A DNA stretch of 64,000 bases from Alphaproteobacteria bacterium. Its GTDB lineage: Bacteria; Pseudomonadota; Alphaproteobacteria; Reyranellales; Reyranellaceae. The stretch's first letter is position 1. The number at the start of each line of letters is the position of its first letter. The notes beneath the pieces were generated by a model. The model made no database searches, was not told where the DNA came from, and saw only the letters and a list, made by a program, of their open reading frames with translations. The position numbers were made by a program, and so were the translations under genes. The DNA is taken from the NCBI GenBank assembly GCA_019635875.1, contig JAHBYP010000001.1, positions 186,001 to 250,000 of the forward strand, in the 5' to 3' direction. Of this stretch, positions 59,418 through 64,000 are shown piece by piece.

Positions 59418-61097
59418 ATGCATTCCTGGCCCATGCGCGCCCGCTTCGTGACCCTGCTGACCGTGCTGTTGCTGCCCGTCATCGCGCTGGCGGGATGGTG
59501 GACCTTCGAGAAGCAACGCGAGCTGCGCCTCGCGCGCGGCGAGTTCATCGCCAGCGCCGTCGAGGCCGCGGCGATGCCATGGCGCGAAGCGTTGCAAGGC
59601 GCGCGCCGTGTGCTCTCGACGCTGCGCGAGGACCGCGATGTCGCGCGCTGGACCGGCGAGACCCTCGCGCCCGGCGAGCTGGCGCGTTGCGAGGATCACC
59701 TGCGCCGCCTGCTGCGCCATCTCGGCGACCGCTACGCGCTGATCGTCCTGGTCGATGCGCAGGGCACGCGTCGTTGCTCGACCTCGCCGCAGCCCGGTGT
59801 CGGCTTCGAGGCCCTGCTGCCGCAGGTTCGCGAGGGCGCCGAGATCGCGGTCTCGTCACAGCCCGCGAGCCGGTCGGACACCCGCTTCGTCGTGCCCGCA
59901 GCCATTGGGCTGGCCCGCGATGGCCAGTTCGCCGGCATGGTCGGCATTGGTGTCGCCTGGACGTATCCGGGCAAGACGGAGAGCGACCGCCCGCCGCTTC
60001 CCATCCAGCTGACGCTGATCGACCTGATGGGGCGGCCGATCGGCGGGGCCAACATCCTGCCGCCGCCCGATCGCCTGCAGAAGGCGCTGGCGGCGCGCGA
60101 GAGCGCCCTGCGCGCCGCCGGCGGTGACGGCCGGACCTACGAGTTCCGCCTGCTGGCTTTCGGTCCCAACTCGCCCCTGATGCTGGCTGCGATCCCGGCT
60201 GCCGTGGCGGACGCCGATCTCGGCGGCCCGTGGCTCGACTTCATGCTGGTCGTGCTGACGTCGCTGGTGGCGCTGGCCGCCCTGTGGTTCGGCACCGCCC
60301 GCTGGTGCCTGCAGCCGCTCGGCCCGATCCGGCGCTTCGCCGCTGCGATGGCGCGGGGTGCCGACGCGCCGCAGCCCGGCAGCGCGGGCCCGCCGGAGGT
60401 GCGCTCGCTCGCCGCCGACATCGCCGTCATGGCCGGCGCCATTCGGGCGCGCGAGCAGGACCTGCGTGCCGGCCTTGAGCAGCGCAATCACATGCTGCGC
60501 GAGATCCATCACCGGGTGAAGAACAACCTGCAGATGATCTCCAGCCTGCTCAGCCTGCAGAGCAACGGCATCCGATCGCCGCGCCTTCGTCGCCACTTCT
60601 CCGACGCGCAGAACCGCGTCCTCGCTCTGTCGATCCTGCATCGTCATTTGTACGAGCGCACGAGCTGGGCGCAGGTCGACTTCCAGGCCTTCATCAACGA
60701 TCTGGTGCGGCAGCTCTCGATGAATCGCGACAATCCCGCCCCCGACAACATTCGCCTCGACATCCGCGCGCCGGTCATGGCGGTCGGGCCCGACACGGCG
60801 ATCCCGGTCGGCCTGATCGTCACCGAGGCGGTCGGCAACGCCTTCCGCCACGCTTTCGTCGACGTGGCGGAGCCGGCGGTCTCCATCCAGGCAACCGAAT
60901 CAGGAGGGACGGTCGAGTTCGCCATCGAGGACAACGGCGTGGGGATCGGTGACAGAATTGTCACAGGCGAGGACGCGGGAAGTCTGGGATTAACGTTGAT
61001 CCGGGGCTTGGCCATGCAACTGGGTGGCGAGGCCGAGATCCGGCGGAGAACCGGCGGCGGCACGCGGGTCGCCGTGCGATTCCCGTTGCCGACCTAG
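59418..61097 (+). CDS. membrane HisKA_2 sensor histidine kinase (PhyK-like)
   Basis: A 559-aa membrane kinase, 31 bases after phyR and probably co-transcribed. A membrane helix near residues 8-27 and a second near 272-292 flank a periplasmic sensor of about 240 aa. A HAMP-like segment follows, then the HisKA_2 phosphoacceptor region LREIHHRVKNNLQMISSLLSLQSNG (His365) and an ATPase domain (VTEAVGNAFRHAF; EDNGVGIG). Position and class make it the likely PhyR kinase. Confidence 0.9.
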   Translation: MHSWPMRARFVTLLTVLLLPVIALAGWWTFEKQRELRLARGEFIASAVEAAAMPWREALQGARRVLSTLREDRDVARWTGETLAPGELARCEDHLRRLLRHLGDRYALIVLVDAQGTRRCSTSPQPGVGFEALLPQVREGAEIAVSSQPASRSDTRFVVPAAIGLARDGQFAGMVGIGVAWTYPGKTESDRPPLPIQLTLIDLMGRPIGGANILPPPDRLQKALAARESALRAAGGDGRTYEFRLLAFGPNSPLMLAAIPAAVADADLGGPWLDFMLVVLTSLVALAALWFGTARWCLQPLGPIRRFAAAMARGADAPQPGSAGPPEVRSLAADIAVMAGAIRAREQDLRAGLEQRNHMLREIHHRVKNNLQMISSLLSLQSNGIRSPRLRRHFSDAQNRVLALSILHRHLYERTSWAQVDFQAFINDLVRQLSMNRDNPAPDNIRLDIRAPVMAVGPDTAIPVGLIVTEAVGNAFRHAFVDVAEPAVSIQATESGGTVEFAIEDNGVGIGDRIVTGEDAGSLGLTLIRGLAMQLGGEAEIRRRTGGGTRVAVRFPLPT

Positions 61098-61163
61098 CTG
61101 CGGCGCGCCTGCAACCCTGCCGGAGCAGGGCGCGTTATGGTCGTAACAGATGTGGAGCGTGCC

Positions 61164-61316
61164 ATGATCCCCAGTCAGAGATCGTCCCGTTCCTCGGAGC
61201 CGGAGCGCGAGGATCTGGCCATGACGCGGGCGTGGGAGGCCAACGACTACGTCGACTTCATGGCAGCGGTCCTGCTCGGTGTGGCGCTGACGGCGCTGGC
61301 TCTTTCGATCATGTAG
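61164..61316 (+). CDS. small single-pass membrane protein (50 aa)
   Basis: A short frame from ATG 61164, with GTGGAG six bases upstream, to TAG at 61316. The N-terminal part is charged (SEPEREDLAMTRAWEANDYV) and the C-terminal part is one hydrophobic helix (FMAAVLLGVALTALALSIM). It lies 66 bases after the PhyR-linked kinase and is followed by a terminator, so it may be the last gene of that transcript. No homologue is recognised. Confidence 0.55.
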   Translation: MIPSQRSSRSSEPEREDLAMTRAWEANDYVDFMAAVLLGVALTALALSIM

Positions 61317-61348
61317 ATGGCGGCCGCTGGCCGGCGCGGAAATCAAAG

Positions 61349-61373
61349 CGGGCGGCCCTTGGGCCGCCCGTTT
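61349..61373 (+). terminator. Rho-independent terminator
   Basis: CGGGCGGCCC-TT-GGGCCGCCCG followed by TTT, between the small membrane protein gene and the convergent PRC-barrel gene. The ten-base stem could also act on the opposite strand, where AAA precedes it. Confidence 0.75.
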
Positions 61374-61389
61374 CGCGTTCGGTGGATCG

Positions 61390-61755
61390 TCAGAGCCAGT
61401 AGGTCGGCACGTTGTAGTACTTGTCGACCCGGCGGCCATAGTCGGGCGTCCAGGTGAAATCATCGCCCTCGTAGGTCGGCGCGCCCTCGAGGAGCTTGCG
61501 ATCGAGGTCGACGACGTAACCACCCTGCTTCTGGTCGTACTTCAGTGTCGACCAAGGCAGAGGATGCTGCTTCTCGCCCATGCCGAGAAAGCCGCCGAAG
61601 GACATCACGGCGTAGATCGCCTTGCCGGTCACCTTGTCGATCATGATGTCCTCGACATGGCCGAGCTTCTCGCCCTTGAGGTTGTATACGTTGGTTCCGT
61701 TGACACGTTCGGCGGCGATCAGGTTGCCGCTCGTCGACTGAGTGAGGTCGGTCAT
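61390..61755 (-). CDS. PRC-barrel domain-containing protein
   Basis: A 121-aa protein with one PRC-barrel (NLIAAERVNGTNVYNLKGEKLGHVEDIMID) and a tail containing GMGEKQHPLPWSTLKYD. Such proteins are frequent stress-regulon members in alphaproteobacteria, with unknown molecular role. AGAGGAG precedes ATG 61755. It has its own EcfG-type promoter. Confidence 0.9.
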   Translation of the reverse strand: MTDLTQSTSGNLIAAERVNGTNVYNLKGEKLGHVEDIMIDKVTGKAIYAVMSFGGFLGMGEKQHPLPWSTLKYDQKQGGYVVDLDRKLLEGAPTYEGDDFTWTPDYGRRVDKYYNVPTYWL

Positions 61756-61822
61756 GCCGGGCTCCTCTCGCTGTGGTGGATGATCGCGGGGCACGGCGAG
61801 CCCGCTCGTGCCCCCTCACGTG

Positions 61823-61848
61823 AACGGCGCTCCGATGCGGCGGGTTCC
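61823..61848 (-). promoter_or_regulatory. EcfG-type promoter for the PRC-barrel gene
   Basis: Minus-strand GGAAC (61844-61848) and CGTT (61823-61826) with 17 bases between, 67 bases before the start at 61755. Confidence 0.75.
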
Positions 61849-61862
61849 GCCCGTCCCCGGCG

Positions 61863-61888
61863 GGAACTGCGCCGCGCGAGGCGACGTT
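61863..61888 (+). promoter_or_regulatory. EcfG-type promoter for the CsbD-like gene
   Basis: GGAAC (61863-61867) and CGTT (61885-61888) with 17 bases between, 51 bases before the start at 61940. It is back to back with the promoter on the other strand. Confidence 0.75.
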
Positions 61889-61939
61889 GGCGAGCAAGGG
61901 CCGCGTTCGAGTGGCCGTTCCCACCATGGAGTTCACGCC

Positions 61940-62248
61940 ATGCGTAATCTCGCCCTCGCCATCGTCCTGGCCTTGTCCGCGGCCGTTGTCGCGCCCAGCT
62001 TCGCGCAAACCACTACGGCGCCGCCGCCTACGACCGCGCCGTCGCCCTTCTGGGAGAAGATGAAGGGCAGTTGGTCGCAGACCAAGGGCGCCGTGAAGGA
62101 GCAGTGGGGCAAGCTGACCGACGACGATCTGCTCGCAATCGAGGGTCGCCGCGACCAGCTGATCGGCAAGCTGCAGACCCGCTACGGCATCACGCGCGAG
62201 GAGGCGGAGCGTCAGGTTGGTGCCTTCGAGAAATCGCATCAGATGTAG
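61940..62248 (+). CDS. CsbD-like protein with signal peptide
   Basis: A 102-aa protein. The signal peptide MRNLALAIVLALSAAVVAPSFAQ is followed by a Thr/Pro spacer and a CsbD-like helical domain (WEKMKGSWSQTKGAVKEQWGKLTDDDLLAIEGRRDQLIGKL). Most CsbD proteins are cytoplasmic general-stress proteins, so the exported form is a variant. EcfG control is suggested by the promoter upstream. Confidence 0.85.
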   Translation: MRNLALAIVLALSAAVVAPSFAQTTTAPPPTTAPSPFWEKMKGSWSQTKGAVKEQWGKLTDDDLLAIEGRRDQLIGKLQTRYGITREEAERQVGAFEKSHQM

Positions 62249-62429
62249 CCCGCGGGTGGCTGACATCGAGGCCGACGGCGTGGACGCGGGCCGCGGCGCG
62301 GTTCGCGTCCATGGCTTTTTTGTGAAGTTGCGAGGGTCAAGAAAACTTGAGGATCGGCGGCGCGTGAGGGCTGCAGGCAACGACCGAAGTCAGGTCCCGT
62401 TGATTGGGGGCAACAGACGGAGACGGATC

Positions 62430-62843
62430 ATGGACAGCTCCTCCAAGGTCGCCCAGTTCCACCTCGGCATGAGCGAAGACGGTCAGCGCTGCCTGATGGT
62501 CTTCATCGACGAGAAGCAGCACGCCATGGAGTGCGTCGCGGACTTCTCCGAGTTCACCGCCTTCATCTCCAGCCTCTGCGACGCGGCCAACGAGATGGTC
62601 AAGCGGCAGGGTACCGACAACGAGCCGGTCGCCAACCAGGCAGCGGCGGGCGAGACCCAGACGATCCAGTGCCGGCCGATCGACGTATCGTCCGCCGCAT
62701 TCCAGGTTCATCCAGGCGACGGCTCGATCATGGGGGCGCTCGTCAGCGATGCCGGGGAGGTCGTCGGCGTGCGCATGCGGCCGCAGGTCGCCAGCCAGCT
62801 GATGCGCGACCTGCTGCTGGCGTCGCCCGCGGCTCGCACCTGA
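62430..62843 (+). CDS. hypothetical protein
   Basis: A 137-aa soluble protein with no recognised domain. It reads MDSSSKVAQFHLGMSEDGQRC, then CVADFSEFTAFISSLCDAANEMV and a C-terminal VGVRMRPQVASQLMRDLL. ATG 62430 follows GGAGACG; upstream codons are not supported by a ribosome binding site. Its alternating strands and helices suggest a small alpha/beta fold. Confidence 0.7.
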   Translation: MDSSSKVAQFHLGMSEDGQRCLMVFIDEKQHAMECVADFSEFTAFISSLCDAANEMVKRQGTDNEPVANQAAAGETQTIQCRPIDVSSAAFQVHPGDGSIMGALVSDAGEVVGVRMRPQVASQLMRDLLLASPAART

Positions 62844-62939
62844 GCGGGCCTATAGCGACAGCTCGCCCGCGACGTGGCATCACGCTGGCCAGCCCATCGG
62901 GCTGGGCGCAATCCGCCGTCGGGTAGGGTCAAGGCCTGG

Positions 62940-64000
62940 CTAGCCTGGACCTGCGCCCTGCGTGCCGACATAGACGGCGTAGAGTGACTGGCTCGCCGCC
63001 ATGAAGAGCCGGTTGCGCTTGGGCCCGCCGAAGCAGATGTTGCCGCAGACCTCGGGCAGGCGGACGCGTCCCAGCAGCTTGCCGTCGGGCGCGCGCACGA
63101 CGACACCGCTGTAGCCGAGATTGCGCCCGGCATTGCTCGAGCACCAGACATTGCCGTCGACGTCGCAGCGCAACCCGTCGGGCCCGCACTTGATGCCGTC
63201 GACCATGCAGTCGCTGAACAGCTTGCCGCCGCTCGGCTTGTTGTCGGCGCCGACATCGAAGACGTGGATGTCGCCCTTGCCGCCCGGCCCGGTGTCGCCC
63301 GGCCCCTTGCCTGTGCTGGCGACGTAGAGCTTGGTGTAGTCGGGCGAGAAGCACAGGCCATTGGGATCCGGCACCTGCTCTTCGGTCAGCACCAGATCGA
63401 CGCGGCCGCCGGGATCGATGCGATAGCAGTTGGTCGGCAGCTCGCGGCGCATCGAGCCGATGCCCGGCGGCTGGCCCAGGGTGGGCTTCAGCTTGCCGCG
63501 CGCGTTGCTCGGTCCGCCCGGCGCATCCGGCGCGCCTTCGTAGAGCTGGCCGCCATACGGCGGATCGGTGAACCAGTAGCTGCCGTCGGGATGCGCCACC
63601 ACGTCGTTGGGCGAGTTCAGCCGCTTGCCCTGGAAGCTGTCGGCCAACACCGTGACCGATCCGTCGAGCTCGTAGCGCACCACGCGGCGCGTCAGGTGCT
63701 CGCAGGAGAGCTGGCGGCCCTGGAAGTCGAAGCTGTTGCCGTTGCTGTTGTTCGAGGGCAGGCGGAAGACGCTGACGCGGCCGTCGTCCTCGAGCCAGCG
63801 CAGCTGGCGATTGTTGGGTATGTCGCTCCACACCAGGTAGCGGCCCTGCGCGTTCCACGCCGGTCCCTCCGACCACAGCGCGCCGGTCCACAGCCGCACG
63901 ATGGCGGCGTTGGGCTGGGTGATGCCGTTGAACGCCGGGTCGACGGTGATCATGTCGGGGTCGCGGAAGTATGTCGTCGGCGCCGCGTTCGGCCCGAAAT
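62940..64000 (-). CDS. SMP-30/gluconolactonase/LRE family protein (5' end probably beyond window)
   Basis: Six-bladed beta-propeller lactonase. The 337 codons downstream of ATG 63953 include the metal-site features ALWSEGPAW (Glu), LNSPNDVVAHPDGSYWFTDPPYGG (Asn/Asp) and DPNGLCFSPDYTKLYVAST. The frame is open from 63953 to the window edge (YFRDPDM) and no ribosome binding site precedes 63953, so translation probably starts off the window. The reaction is hydrolysis of a sugar lactone or similar ester; calcium or zinc dependent in relatives. Confidence 0.87.
   Translation of the reverse strand, partial: FGPNAAPTTYFRDPDMITVDPAFNGITQPNAAIVRLWTGALWSEGPAWNAQGRYLVWSDIPNNRQLRWLEDDGRVSVFRLPSNNSNGNSFDFQGRQLSCEHLTRRVVRYELDGSVTVLADSFQGKRLNSPNDVVAHPDGSYWFTDPPYGGQLYEGAPDAPGGPSNARGKLKPTLGQPPGIGSMRRELPTNCYRIDPGGRVDLVLTEEQVPDPNGLCFSPDYTKLYVASTGKGPGDTGPGGKGDIHVFDVGADNKPSGGKLFSDCMVDGIKCGPDGLRCDVDGNVWCSSNAGRNLGYSGVVVRAPDGKLLGRVRLPEVCGNICFGGPKRNRLFMAASQSLYAVYVGTQGAGPG

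Overview
This is a GC-rich bacterial chromosome segment, most likely from an alphaproteobacterium. The strongest taxonomic evidence is a complete general stress response module (PhyR, NepR, EcfG; 57.4-59.4 kb), which is known only from Alphaproteobacteria. A BigR-type sulfide regulator, soxYZ/flavocytochrome c genes and many oligotroph-style ABC transporters agree with this. The genus cannot be fixed from the sequence alone. Coding density is high and no gap between genes exceeds about 300 bases. I found no tRNA, rRNA, insertion sequence, phage or CRISPR array. Two genes are cut by the window edges (1-945 and 62940-64000).

Layout. 0-8.2 kb: two divergent sugar/glycerol-phosphate-type (Ugp/MalFGK) ABC transporter operons around a three-site Pho box, with only one ATPase gene between them, followed by a GpdQ-like phosphodiesterase. 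8.1-13.3 kb: a MarR-controlled luciferase-like monooxygenase divergent from a carboxymuconolactone-decarboxylase-like gene, then a PPOX flavoprotein, a MetE-like protein and an aldo/keto reductase. 13.3-19.8 kb: a leftward operon of two duplicated amidohydrolases and a spermidine/putrescine-type ABC transporter. 19.9-26.5 kb: assorted small enzymes (aldo/keto reductases, DUF1428, a frameshifted SRPBCC gene, DUF427, DUF72, a VOC protein) and a PKMT-like methyltransferase. 26.5-29.8 kb: a short selenoprotein W-like gene with an in-frame UGA, divergent from soxY-soxZ-cytochrome c-fccB-cytochrome c. 29.8-38.3 kb: an oxidoreductase and amidohydrolase pair, an orphan peptide-type binding protein, rtcB, glutathione-dependent formaldehyde dehydrogenase, a BaiN-like flavoprotein and a cupin. 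38.4-41.8 kb: an SDR, then a sulfide/persulfide detoxification locus (TauE, rhodanese, BigR-like repressor, operator, persulfide dioxygenase). 41.8-48.2 kb: a thiolase/OB-fold pair, an MBL hydrolase, two uncharacterised genes, a GST and an LLM oxidoreductase. 48.2-62.8 kb: a stress and envelope block with two HWE/HisKA_2 kinases, two single-domain response regulators, an SbmA-like ABC exporter, opgGH, phyR/nepR/ecfG, PRC-barrel and CsbD-like genes. 62.9-64 kb: an SMP-30/gluconolactonase.

The genes work together in several recognisable ways. Six GGAAC-N16/17-CGTT elements, the known EcfG promoter signature, lie in front of genes in the last 16 kb, including phyR and a divergent kinase/response-regulator pair, so this block looks like a physically clustered EcfG regulon. 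The sulfur genes form two separate loci, one oxidative (soxYZ/fcc) and one for sensing and detoxification (bigR/blh). The most unusual single feature is the SelW-like selenoprotein at 26554-26772: conventional gene calling would stop at its eleventh codon, but the CxxU motif, a strong ribosome binding site and a bacterial SECIS-like hairpin directly after the UGA argue that it is a real selenoprotein. Several families of palindromic intergenic repeats recur across the window.
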